Both the position numbers and the translations under genes were made by a program. Below the pieces are notes generated by a model, which saw only the letters and a list, made by a program, of their open reading frames with translations, did not search any database and was not told where the DNA came from. This document shows, in pieces, positions 11,247-23,368 of a stretch of DNA of 64,000 bases (within the stretch, counting starts at the first letter, position 1; the number at the start of each line of letters is the position of its first letter). Source of the DNA: Siphonodentalium dalli (taxonomy: Eukaryota > Mollusca > Scaphopoda > Gadilida > Siphonodentaliidae); assembly GCA_032622095.1 (NCBI GenBank), contig CP136065.1, positions 42,879,503 to 42,943,502 of the forward strand, in the 5' to 3' direction.

Positions 11247-11477
11247 CACAACATTCGCCCCTGTTGAAAATTCGCACACTCTTGATGACGTAAATTGCAA
11301 GGAGATCCACAATCCACCAGGGGTTCGCATTGACTGATTTGCTGTGCGTGCATTGTGCGACAGAATTCACGTAATAGGTGGTAGCCGTATTTCCATCAAC
11401 AGCGAGCGTGGCTGGACCATCGTGGGTACTTGACTGGTGTGCAGGTTTATTCAGCGCCAGGTTTTGAGAAGCGAACG
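11247..11477 (-). CDS. Exon of a fucolectin-type (F5/8 type C, FTP) lectin domain
   Basis: On the minus strand a 231-bp exon is bounded by an acceptor (TTTTTATGTTCCAG before 11477) and a consensus donor (GTGAGT, 11246-11241). Both boundaries are in the same phase (phase 1), so the exon is a symmetric 77-codon module. The translation carries the hallmarks of the first half of an FTP/fucolectin domain: NLALNKPAHQSS, LAVDGN, a CTHS where CTHT is usual, NPWWIVDL, then VRIFNRGECCG. In the family, these domains are calcium-dependent fucose-binding modules of secreted or membrane lectins used in innate recognition. Only the N-terminal half is encoded here; the half with RL.N..I.VG-type motifs should lie at lower coordinates but was not seen. 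The gene must continue outside the window or across large introns, or this is a relict exon. The domain identity is well supported; the gene model is not. Confidence 0.82.
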
Positions 11478-11529
11478 CTGGAACATAAAAACAACCGATG
11501 TATCGCCCATTTTGTTTTAAGGAACACAT

Positions 11530-13090
11530 TTAGAGGAGTAGATTAAGTCCAATTTCCAAGGCAATTGTTCAATTTGTGACTAAAGCATGAAACTTTGCAC
11601 ATATTTGCATATTCACATACTAATTGATATTAGATATGGAGCCACGATGAAATTTCACTTTAATCCCTCTTTTAAAGGGTTATCCATATTTAAAGAGCAT
11701 TTCGTGATTACATAATTTATTAAATGTCGCAATTTATCTTACCATCAAACATTCTATTTAAAATTCGGATTCTTCCAGATATAGTGCCACATTTTTAGGG
11801 GAAAATTGGAACTCCCGTCAAAATGGCAGCATGAAGTGGAATATTTGACTTTTTTTCCACTCTGACAAATCTGGTTTTGAACTCAACAAGCCTTGAGATA
11901 GCGTGTTTGTCATTTTCAGAATGAGGTCACCAGGGGTAAATTTTTTTATGCTAAACCGCACAACGGACTAGCATCACTAAATTCATCTCTGGGGCAATCA
12001 TTCTGCTTAGGCCTCATCTTCTGTGATGTATGTATAGTCTCAATATCAAATTATATAATATTTGACTTTTTGTTTCACTAATACCCGAGTCTTCTTGATC
12101 AGTTTCTGCTGTTTGGCACTGGTTCATAATTGTTAGTTTATTTTTGTATGTTTCATCTTAACGGATCATTGGAGCAATGAAATGTGCCATTCATGAGGTC
12201 CCAGCCCCTTCCGATCCCTCAAAAATTAGATTTTATAGAACTCGGTATGAAATTTCATAAAAAAATCAGCGTTAGGATTCTAGTCATATTTTAACAAGAA
12301 AAGGACAGAACTGTGCAAACTAAATGAGACTTACAATTACTTATGAATATTTCAAGACAATGGAACCAAACTTGTCACTTGGGCTGAAAATGGCTGTCAA
12401 AATGGCGACCAAAACCTCGGGAAATGGTAAATATTGGCATACCATGTAATCGCTTACTCGTTGTGACCGGTGAATAATATTGTCTATTCTGTCTTATATA
12501 CATTGAATTCTAACATTTCTAATGCACATTGGTTAAGTGTTACTAATGTAATCACTGATATTACCAGACATATTGGATTTTTCTATCACAAATTTGACCT
12601 CAAAATCGACAAAAAATTACTTTTCAGGTTTGTACCTTTATTCAAGTAAATGGAACTATCTTTGGTATCAAATATGTTTGTTGTTTTGATCTGTCTTAAA
12701 CGTGTCACACAGATGTGTTTTTAGACAACATTAATCAAGATGGCGTTCAAAATGGCAACGAAATTAGTTTTTTACATATATCCCGAACATTAATCTCTAT
12801 CCCGAAGAGGTAGCAAATGGTGACTCACTTGGTTAGTAACCATGATACTTAATCCACTGATACATGTATCATTTTCGTTGTCTCAGCGCCTTCTGAGGCA
12901 AGACAAATTCATTTTAAACGATGTATTCTAAAAAAATGTTTTCTAAAAAAAATCTTTTGAATTCTGGCCATATCTTTTAAACGAAATGGGCAGAATGTCT
13001 CAACGGAACGGAGTGAAACCATACTTTGTGGCTACTCTCACCCTTTAGCATTAAAATCAAATTAATATATGGTGTATGTCAAAATGGCAG
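11530..13090. repeat. Diverged intergenic repeats with recurrent TCAAAATGGC words
   Basis: No coding frame is supported. CAAAATGGC-type words recur near 11818, 12397, 12748 and 13079. Phrases like CATATCTTTTAAACGAAATG (12968) return in diverged form near 12288 and, outside this block, near 19343 (CATGCTTTTGAACGGAAATG). This looks like old tandem or dispersed repeats rather than gene sequence. Confidence 0.4.
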
Positions 13091-13094
13091 CCAG

Positions 13095-14705
13095 GGAGTG
13101 AATGTGTGGCCATAGATGATGTGAATTGTTTTACATGGAGTTATTGTATGGTCATGAGTAGTGCGAAGGAGTTGCTATATGGTGATGTGTGGTGTGTCCA
13201 TGGTGAGATGTATAGATATACAAGGGGTGACTCTGGCCATGTGTGAGAATAGCTATACAAGGATTGTTTGTATGGCTATTGAAGTGGCGTATGGGCATAC
13301 CGATAGTAGCTATATGGCCATATGTGTGTTGTTTATGTATAAAATGTATATAGAGTGACTGTATGGTCATATGTGTGATATACGTGCGGACATTGGCTGA
13401 CTATTGTCAGGTATGGGTGTATGTGTATACATATGTTGGATGTATGACCACGTGTGGCTTTATGAATACACAGGGAGTTGTTGTATGCTTATGTGTAATG
13501 TATATAGGTGTACATGGAATGACTGTGCGGTCATGATTGTTGAAGTGTATATGCATACCTGGAGTATAGCTGGATGGCCATTGGCGGCGTTTTGGGTATA
13601 TATGAAGTGTCATTGCGTTCATAGTTGTATATGTAATATATATGCATCTCTGTAGTGGCTGTATTGTCAATGGTTGATGTATAGATATACAAAAAGTAGC
13701 TGCATGATCATTGATGGGGTGTGTGCGTATGCATCGAGTGACTGAATTGTCATGGGCAAGGTGTATTTGCAAATCTGGAGTGTACGAATGGTCATGGTAT
13801 ATCCATTGGTGAGGTGTATATAACTGGGTCGACTGCATGACCAATGTGGAGGTGCTGTGCGTTGTTCTGCTATATCTAGCAGGTATGTACAGTCAATGAT
13901 GAGGTGTCGATATATACCTGGAGTGATTCTATAATAGGTATTGGTATGGCGTGTATGTAAATTGTATATATTTACTGTATATATGGCCATGGGTGTGGCC
14001 AATATGAATACAGGGAGTGACTAAATGGTGAGGTGAATTGGTAAAAAAAATGAGTAACCCCATGATCTCGAATGTTGTGCATGGGTATATACAGCGAGTG
14101 GCTGAATTGTCTTGAGTGAGAGTGTATTCAAGCCTGGAATTTTAGTAAACACATTGATGTGCAAACCTACGCTGCAAATGTAACATGTTGTATTATCACT
14201 ACATATATAGAATGCGAAGACTCGTCTGAGCCACCGACCCACGGGACGAACCACCCCCCCCCCCCCCCCATAAAGAGAAATATCCACCGTTATTGTCATA
14301 CTCGGGATTATATCATTATATTGTTATAAGTGAAAAGATGTTGTACATATGAATTATTTTGTGTGTGATTATATTTTATGTTCATTTTGTGTAATACAAT
14401 TATGTGGGGAGAGAGACCATTTGTAAGTTGTAAAACTTGTGTCTCAATCCCGTTGCGATATTATTATGCAATAAAATATGTTTACACTAAGCCTGGAATG
14501 TGTGAAAGTGGCCATGTGTGCGGAGCATTGGTATATGTAAAATGGTTGTATGGCCATCGGTGAGGTGTATATATATATATACCCGGAGTGACTATATGGT
14601 TACGGTTGCAGTGCATATGTATATCTTGAGTAGATATATGGTCATGGATGTGGCAAATATATATACGGGGAGTGATTGTATGGCCAAATTGAGTCCTGTC
14701 GATAT
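13095..14705 (+). repeat. Diverged minisatellite, ~43-bp period
   Basis: Units of roughly 43 bp read approximately GGAGTGACTGTATGGTCATG followed by GTGTGGTGTATATGTATACCT. Examples start near 13351, 13517, 13562, 13737, 13920, 14016, 14097, 14587, 14630 and 14670. Spacing and sequence vary, and a non-repeat stretch of about 400 bp (14120-14530) interrupts the array. Several long open frames on both strands here are by-products of the repeat. Confidence 0.8.
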
Positions 14706-14794
14706 GTAACGTCATTTTCAGTACGTCATGTTGGTGTGAAGTTAGATTGAAGTTCGAAGTTATAAATTCAGTTCGAAATTCAAACACTATTTTA

Positions 14795-15735
14795 TTACCT
14801 CAATGGATTCTGATTCCGTAACCGGAATCAAACATTCATGATGTAAAAAACACAATATCTCCCCACCTCGCCATTGTGAACGCCAAAAAACATAAGAATC
14901 CGTCCATTGGTTGCAAATTATTGCAGAATATAAACGATACATATAAAATATTTTAAAGGGTACTGTACGCCATTTTCAATAAATTCCCGATAATAACAAC
15001 GATCTATATCGATAATATATATATAAAAATAAGTAATTCGAGTCGAAGATGTATTCTGTAAACTGTCAGGTTAATAGGTCATCTTAAAATGAAAGTTAAT
15101 AATTTGATATAAATTTAATTTATGGCTGGAGCCTACAAGACGTAATCAAATTAATTAACAGATAGTGGATTGGGAAACGCGTGGCATACATGATCGTGTA
15201 AAATATGTTGATACAGGGCGCAAACCCAATCCACTCACTGGCTAGTGACTATACAATAACTTAAATGAGTATATGGGACTAGTATGCATATAATATAACA
15301 TTCATTTTATACATTTTCTTGAAAACTGTACAAAAATTACTCGACAACGACAATTTGTATTTTCGCATTCCAACTAATCTGCCATCCGTAACAGTACTTC
15401 GTACTCAACAGACTTTCAAATAAGTATCCCTTTAAAATACGTAGACAAATATGTGCTGTCGAGTGTAAACGTTGAGAAATTTACTGAAATCAGCCAATTT
15501 CATCATGTTTATTTCATAATTCCATCCACAGAATACCGCCCAACACATGTCGATTTCAAATTCGGCGGATATATGGTCACTAACCTCGGTCACGTGATGT
15601 GTAACGAAACACTCACAACAAACGCAAATTTTCGCTTCTGATGCTTATTTCTCGAAAACAACAAATATTCGTGTTGTGCCATATCAGCGAAGGAAGAATT
15701 ATATCTTGCTTGTGTCGCTGTAAAATAGGATGTTT
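14795..15735 (+). repeat. Dispersed repeat, longer copy (relative at 45150-45690, inverted)
   Basis: The left part (CTCAATGGATTCTGATTCCG at about 14800, then the CATAAGAATCCG region near 14890) and the right part (TTATTTCTCGAAAACAACAA near 15644, CCATATCAGCGAAGGAAG near 15678) both appear in reverse complement at about 45520-45680 and 45170-45260. This copy is about 400 bp longer. Central and flanking sequence match no family I know, and no coding frame survives. Confidence 0.7.
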
Positions 15736-17055
15736 ATAGTGCGTAATCAACCTATTTGAAGGCGATATATTCATTTTTCGTCGGGATAAAAAAGGTGGTA
15801 GAAGACTTCAGCGACATGCTGATAACTGAAATGCAACGTCATGCGTTTCTGATTGACACGAATTCGAAAGTGTGTGCAAGGATAACAGGAGAAGAGGAAA
15901 TGCCAGACAAGAGCTCGACGTAATAACAAGATCGTCTGGTTATTTTTTGGTATCAATCCATTCCAAGCATGTGGGATCACTTTGCCAACAATTTGCCCCC
16001 GTCCCCGATAAAACAAACTTACAAACTGGAATTATAGAATGAAATTCAATCAAACGAAATTACTGTGATAATTTAGGAAGCACATGCACCATTCCACTTG
16101 ACATATTATATTTGACAATTAAATGAGTTTGAAAAACTCGTACATGTATGTTTAGCAAATTCTCTTTAAAATATCCATATACATTGTATGTGTGACCTGC
16201 CTGCAAATGATGCAAACGATTATCTATCCTAACCATCGGGCGCGACGAAGCGATCCAGTCGCTTTCGGTGTGAATATAAAATCGCGCGATTTGAACCTCT
16301 ACGGACGAGATAAAACGGCCGTGAAAATCGTGCCCAGTGCGAAAATACAGGAATCACCCCACCCCAATTTGTTCCTAGTTATCTTTACTGATTGGAAATT
16401 AGCAGACTCCACTTGGAAATTGTGGAAAGTTGTAGAAAATGTATATTCTGAATACATGGCTGTTATTTAGCTCAAATTACATGTTTAATCGGACTAAACT
16501 TAGAAAACATAATACCTAAAACTGAGGCGCACATTTTACAAATGCCGTCTACCAAGATCTCCAAGTGAAAATCTACACCGCCCTAGCTCAGGTGGTACTA
16601 ATGTTTTTTTCTACTATAGTTATGCGGCAATCGAAATAAGATCAGGTCGTTTCTCTCTCCATAGCAGATGTTATCTCGAAATTTCGAGATGTATGTCGCA
16701 ATGTGGAAATCTTATTATTTTTTTTGTTATGTTCTAAATCAGCCACCGTATGGACGCATACACCCAGAAAACGGAAAAAATAACTTTCGCACAAAACGGT
16801 AATAAGTATCAATTGGTTAAGAAAGGTCCACCATCGATCTATATATGCTATATGGTCAAGTATAAACAACGCGAGGAATTGTAATGGCTGATGTCAATGC
16901 CCGACTAAATAACTTCCACGTTGAAGTTGCGTATAGCTTTTAACGGCACGCCATGCAGAGACATACATGTAGCAGGAAATGTCCCATGTGGTGCCATGCA
17001 TGTGTGTTTTCAAAAGTAGCCAAGACACTATGTGGACAATTGTACCAACATAATG
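15736..17055. other. Unassigned DNA
   Basis: Short frames at 15771-16016 (minus), 16192-16470 (plus) and 16642-16869 (minus) have no recognised motif and no convincing splice context. I see no repeat relationship within the window. Confidence 0.4.
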
Positions 17056-17059
17056 TTAC

Positions 17060-17286
17060 ACATAAGGCATCAAAATTATTACTATGAATACTTGGTGATA
17101 GTTTTGAGTTATAACATGCCCCTAAGGTTTTATCCAGTTTGTTTTTAAATTCGCTATAGCATGCTTAAGCATACCCAAAAAAAATTCAACCCAAACAAAT
17201 CTAAAAAAAAAAAATACTTTTAGGGCCGATTTTACAGACCGTAAATTAGGGCCTATGAGATCGGCCCCTGGTACTGAAATGGTTAA
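17060..17286 (-). mobile_element. Truncated MITE, inverted relative of 30154-30430
   Basis: GGCATCAAAATTATTACTAT near 17066, the TAACATGCCCCTAAGG region near 17115 and GGGCCGATTTTACAGACCGT near 17223 are the reverse complement of 30154-30370. One end closes at GGTACTGAAATGGTTAA (TTAA at 17283-17286). The other end is lost. It is a non-coding, decayed copy. Confidence 0.7.
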
Positions 17287-18320
17287 GAAATGAATGCCCA
17301 ACCGTTCATCTTTGTATAATAAAATGTCATCTCTCTGGTGTTGACAAAAGATGTTTCAGTCAGGTGGGATTTAATTTAATACACAGGGCAAACCTGTATT
17401 TCCTGTTATGAATATACTATAGTCCCTCTCTCTCTCCCATGGTCGGCATAATGCATGGCAAATAACGGAACAACTAACCGGACATAAATAGTGTTAGAAT
17501 ATTCTCTCAGTGTTAACACTATACAGGCGGATAAATTAAGAAGCAATAAGGCCAGACTTTTTTTCCAGAAGCCCTAACATTCCTAATGTGAGGCCACAAT
17601 ATTTCGAACTTGTCCGAAATCCCAACTATTATAGGACATCATTGTTCAAAATTCAGTTTCGATTAAAATGTTCAAACAGAATATTAAAATTAGGCCCCAA
17701 CCGACCAGACAAATATCACATAGTCTTTGTAAATTATAAATACGTCATCTTGTGTTCATATTGCACCTATATCACCCAAGGGACAGCAGGAAGAAGTCCA
17801 GATAGGTCATGCTGCTCCTGTGCAATAATATAATTTGGTTTGATATCGTGTTAGTGTTTTATATCGTATTGTGCCAACAGCCATGTGTATCAGAAACGAG
17901 CTGACCAATCAAAAATAGTATATTATTATTATTTTGAAGGGGTTTTTATCCAGCCCGCAAGCAATTAAAGGAAATAACAATGAGTGATGATTGCCGACTG
18001 ATTTTATCTAGTATTCTTTCCGTGTAAAACAAGAGAGTGTGCGTTTTATGATTACTAACATTTATTCGGTGGGTAGTCCTTTAGAGAGTGTGATTCAGAT
18101 TTTTTCAAATGCTGTCACCAAGTAAAATAGGGGAGGAAATAATGCTTGAAACAGAAACCATATTCATGTGACCCCAATTTGTTTAGGGAACCTATGTGAT
18201 TGGGATTCAGATCTGATTAATGTAGTCATTGGTCTGTGCGATTCCGTACTTTTTCATTAACATATTCACAGACAGTTCTCAAAGCTTCTCGAATAAATTG
18301 ACCACAGCGATTACTCTGTG
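17287..18320. other. Unassigned DNA
   Basis: A short CTCTCTCTCTCC run near 17425 is the only simple repeat. The open frame at 17588-17833 has no recognised motif. Confidence 0.4.
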
Positions 18321-18772
18321 TTAATCCTTTACCCAACAAAACGGCCAAAAACGGCCAAATAAAGCTTTAACAGCCTAAAATATCTTCGGTCTGTCTCCAT
18401 AACACAAATTTGGATATCATTGGAACCGGTTCATTGACCACATTGTGATGGTTACAGTTATACCCTATGCCAATGCATTCTCTTATATATGCGACCATAG
18501 GTCGCCTCGCATATATAAGAGAATGCATTGGCCTAAAAAAATATTTTTAAACACTTTTTACCATTTTTTCTTACATTCTTTAACAATTTTTTTATTTTTT
18601 CTTACATTTTTAACATTTTTTATAATATTTTTCTACATTCTTTGACAATTTTATCTTTTTTAATATGTGTTAAGCCAATGCATTCTCTTATATATGCGAG
18701 GCGACCTATGGTCGACTCGCATAGATAAGAGAATGCATTGGCACAGGGCCGTTATGTTGGGTAAAGGGTTAA
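18321..18772. mobile_element. TTAA-bounded MITE with paired hairpins, copy 1 (piggyBac-like)
   Basis: The element starts TTAATCCTTTACCCAACA and ends in the complement TGTTGGGTAAAGGGTTAA. TTAA at both edges (18321-18324 and 18769-18772) is the target duplication typical of piggyBac elements, and CCCTTT-type ends fit that superfamily. Two palindromes, about 18470-18537 and 18674-18743, each begin CCAATGCATTCTCTTATA and fold into a stem of about 25-30 bp. A T-rich spacer separates them. This copy has an extended spacer and a shortened first hairpin. No coding sequence is present. Confidence 0.88.
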
Positions 18773-19755
18773 TCTTTGTTTGACCGATTGAGGTTGTGAT
18801 TTTATCAACTGGAGACAAAACGAGTATGGAATTCAACACATTGTCCATTCCAAACATTAATTGAAACTATACTATTCAATTTCGAACCATTTGAACCGTT
18901 CAATATTGATATATCATATGCATGGAGACACTAACTCAGTGTGAATGTTCATTGCTTCAATGACGTATATAACCGGGCTTAGACCATGTAGTATTACACG
19001 TTAAGTTATGGGTGAGGTCGTTGAAACGACAATAAAATTAAAAATTAACTAAAGATATTGATGAAAGCACTGACTCAGTATGGGTGTTCATTGCTTCATT
19101 TGGCGTGAATAAATTCTCATTTTTTTTCCAAATGGCCATGTATCGATCGGAATGGCACATTGATATTCTCTCAATTCAGAATATGCTTGAAAATCGGTCC
19201 CGATTTTCGACTGTGTCTGGTTTCAAACACGCACCGACCTCGTCGAGCTCAGACTGCCATGTTGCATCGGATGGTACTCGCGACCTGTTCACATCGGCTA
19301 TGAAGAAATAATTGAAAAACAAACCTTTTGAATGTGATTCTGGCCATGCTTTTGAACGGAAATGAGTAGAACTCTGAAACTGAACTTAGAGGAGTATATT
19401 AATGTGCCTACTCTGACCCAGTAACATGTGTAACCATTATAGGTAAGTGGGTGTCAGACCAGGTAACACGTTTATCGGGATAGGCATTCCCACACCTATA
19501 GCACACTAGAATGACAGAGAAATATCCAGCGTAATGCACTGGCATGTGGACCAGATGGCCTTTTAGAAAGTAGGAGTGAAAACTGCTTATTAACATCAAA
19601 ATCTGGTCCATTGGAATCAAGATTGTTTGACTTGTGTCAGGAAAACCGTTTCCTCCATTGTGTATATAAAAGGATACCAGGATGCAGAACTATCGGACAT
19701 TACCTCCCAATCGATTAAACCATATATTTGAGTTAATGTGGAATGTGATAGCTAC
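18773..19755. other. Unassigned DNA
   Basis: Two stretches near 18920 and 19064 share a similar phrase (ACTCAGTGTGAATGTTCATT and ACTCAGTATGGGTGTTCATT), a weak direct repeat of about 150-bp spacing. No gene is recognised. Confidence 0.35.
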
Positions 19756-20010
19756 CAAAGACCATACATTCATGTTATATATACATAAACACCACACAAA
19801 TGACCATGTATCCACCTCATCCATGACCACGCATACTATCACACTTGGGTTTATCCGTTAACCACACACATGACTATACAGACATGTGTCACCATTCAGG
19901 TACACCAGGTATAATAGTCACTTCCTATATACATATTCACCACATTCGCAATCATACAGTCGCTTCTGGTGTACGTATTCGCATCACCATTGCGTCGCAT
20001 CAGTGCTATA
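19756..20010 (-). repeat. Inverted fragment of the 13-14 kb minisatellite
   Basis: Read on the minus strand, this block gives the same GGTCAT, GGTGTATA and GTGACT words as 13095-14705. On the plus strand they appear as ATGACCATGTATCCACCTC and similar. About five diverged units are visible. Confidence 0.6.
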
Positions 20011-20199
20011 ATGTCGTAACCCACATTTTCAACTTTCCGAGAAAATGAATGTTGAAGTTTTCAGACAACATTTCTCCTAATGTTGACAAAGCATGACGTA
20101 TTGTTGTATTTATCCCAATGAAAACTGATATTAGCTGCCTATTGAACCACATATTTTTTTCTGTTTACTCCCTCCTTTTCTTTTAAAAAGCAATAACTT

Positions 20200-20970
20200 G
20201 TTTGGAGATACGACCTTTTGCGTACGCCAACGACGATTGGTTTCCGGGCTATAAGGAAGTTGTGCTAAAAAATACAGATTAAGCTAAATATGGTGGCAAT
20301 CGCATGTGTCTATAAACTAAAAATGTGCATCATCATACAGAAATTTGTGGAACAATCACAAAATTTAAATCACCAAATGATCACGTGACTAACATGGAGA
20401 TACGACCATATAGCACACATTTGAGAATTTACAAACACAAAACAGAAGTCACGTGGACAACCTGAAGCATCCGATTGGCTGCTGTTGGACATACGACCTT
20501 ATAGTACGAATAATTGTGAAGATCACTGGAGATACGACATTTGTGTCATTGGTTTGTGAGAATATTTGCCATCCAATGCAACAGTTTGACCCATCGAATT
20601 GGATTTTTTCTCACGATTCGTATGATATAAAATACTCATTTCCCGCCAAAATGGAGTTACGACATTAAAGCACTGATGCGACGGCGTCGCCTGAGAACTA
20701 TAATGTTGTAAGTCCATTTTTCCATTTTCCGAGAAAATTGAGTTTGATATTTTGGTAGGCTAGTTCCGTATATAAATAGTTCGTACATATTGGAAAATTC
20801 GACAATATAATGGATCACATCGATGTGTACTCTAAGTAGGAATTTCATGACCATTTTTTCACCCGATTGCGAGTAAATGACGAAAACGAGTTTGGAGATA
20901 CGACATTTTGCGTCAATAATCATCGTCGGGCTTCTGGATCATAATGTCGAAGGAGATACGACACTTTTAC
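20200..20970 (+). repeat. Iterated GGAGATACGAC motif region
   Basis: The 12-mer TGGAGATACGAC and close variants occur at 20213, 20395, 20486, 20527, 20652, 20893 and 20951. Spacing is irregular (41 to 241 bp), so this is not a simple tandem array. One flanking unit, TCATTTCCCGCCAAAATGGA near 20636, reappears at about 29894-29915 with the same 12-mer. No coding frame is supported. Confidence 0.65.
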
Positions 20971-23368
20971 ACAGTAGATCTCCTCTGTGTGAAATATTGT
21001 CTCACGTTATAATTATACTGTTGACTTTTAATGTTGCATTCGGGTTTTCAGACCTTAGGTTACAACAAAAACATGGAAGCTGAAAGAACACTAAATGTGA
21101 ACTGTTTTAACACTGAGCCGATGTATACCGATGCCATTTTGTTCGGAAACAATAATTAATGCTGCCAATGTAACTAAATCGTCGAAACATGAAATATATA
21201 AGCGTTTACGAAAAAAAACTATATAGGCCTCGATATCGCCTTTCGGGTCTTGGTTTCCTTGCTAAAATCAAAATAAGAATGATACCGGGGTTCGCAACAA
21301 ATTCCATGGAACCCCTATTATATTTATAAATAAAGAAAACAGCGTTGGTTACAACACGTGTTAAAGTATATGCATATAAGTAATACACAGCGGATTCAAA
21401 TGTGGCTATGGGTTTGACTGCCCACTACTTTGTGTGAATCCCCTCGGGGTTCATGATTTTTTTTGATTTTGCTCGCTATCCAAATCCCAGGACCCCATTG
21501 AACTCTCCGTTTATTTCCACAATAACACGCAGATTCGTTTTAACGCCGCCCCGAGCTCTGTGCTCCCCGAAGAACTTAACTGTGATGGACCAATCTCTTC
21601 TATCAGAATAGTATATGAATAAGTGGCATTAAAGAGCATCATAATCCCCACATATAAGGGCGTGCACTGACCGGAAATACACGATATACATAATATATAA
21701 TTGTGAAAGAATATAATGCGTCCTTGTTGTTTAATATATGAACTAGAACTGTATAAGTCCATCAATGATTGCCCAGCATGAAATTTTCCGAAGTTAGCTT
21801 CCACACATCGATCCGATGAGAATCAATCTTGAAATTATTCTGTATAATGTTTTGATCACACATGTAATATTTATTGCACTTAAAGCGATTAGGTACTTTC
21901 GCAATGGTCTGATGGTTAAACATTTTACAGGCGTATAGATAGATAATCCACAAACAGATAAAATGAAAAAATAGACATATTTTGTTTTTACATTCATTGC
22001 CCCAATTTGGAGATTTTGGCGATTCTAGTCTATTTAAAAACATACCCTGGATTTTATTGATATTGGATGTCGTTTACCCACAAACAATCATTGAAAATGT
22101 CAGCATCAGATTATCTTGAATGATACAAATAATCAATCAAAGAATAAGGTATATGCTTATACCGTCATGTTCTTTCCGTGTATAAGTGCAAACTTTAATC
22201 ATCAGACGCGAATTAAAGCCTCAAGTTGATTTGTGATTGAAAAGTATACAACTCAAATATGTTTTATGTTATTTGTAATACAATTATCAGATGAACAGAC
22301 GGACTAAATATATATTGAACTTTGTTTACAGTATTACCGCGTTTATGTGCCGTTCTCTTTGTTCATTTCTATCTCATGAAATGAATTGGTTATTTCTACG
22401 GGGAAGAAGAACCAAATTTACCCCCGACTGAAAATCGAAAGTTAATAGTTCAGTACAAACACCGACCAGAAAGTTGAAAATTAGCAGCTCAATAACATGT
22501 GTTGTGAAAGCTGATTGTAATACAGTTTCTCGAAGAAATGCATGGGGGAAATTGATTATTAATACAATGTTATTTAAAAACCGATTACTGTTATTATAAC
22601 TTCCCCAAACAGGAAAATAAAACACAATGATATATCCAACTTGGACTCTCAAAAACACCTGGTCGAACAGAAACACACGGGCATTTGAACTGGTAATCAC
22701 AGTAGACAATGAGATCGGGACAAGCTTATTAACTTGGACTTGAAGCCCAGTTATATTAACGAAATTGTGTTTCGAAATCGGCAACAGTATAATACTTCCT
22801 GTAACATTGGGCTCATGTATGCCAAATTCGATAAAAACGTTGGAAATAAATGACTGTAACAAATGCAATTATATACGCAATTTTGTGAATCACAAAGCGA
22901 ATTATGTTCTAGAACATCAAACTTAAAATCACAGTAAAGATATGAAACTTTCAATTAGAGACGACAGTCATTGTGCAAATCGTAACGCGTTCGTTTCATT
23001 TGTGACCAAAACTCATAGTTGAACAAAACTATTACCGAAAAACTAACATTATACCAAACACGAACAAGTTTTTTCTAAAAATTGTTTCATAAAAGTGTCT
23101 GTCCACAACGTAGACTAACAAGCACGTTGAACGAATACGTAACTGGTTCGTTTCTTGAAATCAGTAAATGTGTCACTTATGCGAAAAGAAATAAACTAAA
23201 CTTCAATGAAACTGACGCCTTTTAATACTTAAAGTCAGACTTCTTCACCTTCAAAAGTGCGTATTCAACGGTCTGACAAAACTCAATGCGCAGACTAGGA
23301 AAAACTGCGCTGAAGATTTCCGAGATATTGAATGTATTATGATTGGGCGACTACACATTGTCCGCCAC
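20971..23368. other. Unassigned DNA containing one 164-codon minus-strand frame
   Basis: No repeat family or domain is recognised across this stretch. The only notable frame is 22374-22868 on the minus strand, listed separately. Confidence 0.4.
22374..22868 (-). CDS. Unrecognised 164-codon open frame, possible exon
   Basis: The frame opens at a TTG, not an ATG. A pyrimidine-containing stretch ending TTACAG just inside it (about 22857) could be a splice acceptor, which would make the first codons SFISNVFIEFGIHEPNV. The translation is hydrophobic, with several valine/isoleucine-rich strands (for example VGYIIVFYFPVWG around residue 77), suggesting beta structure or membrane association. A frame this long is unusual by chance in DNA of this composition, though not impossible. 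No family, signal peptide or adjacent exon is recognised. Confidence 0.25.
   Translation of the reverse strand: MHLLQSFISNVFIEFGIHEPNVTGSIILLPISKHNFVNITGLQVQVNKLVPISLSTVITSSNARVFLFDQVFLRVQVGYIIVFYFPVWGSYNNSNRFLNNIVLIINFPHAFLRETVLQSAFTTHVIELLIFNFLVGVCTELLTFDFQSGVNLVLLPRRNNQFIS

Noticed and set aside
13407..14002. Two long minus-strand open frames (145 and 111 codons)
   Set aside because: They lie in the ~43-bp minisatellite and are low-complexity His/Tyr/Thr/Ile products of the repeat.
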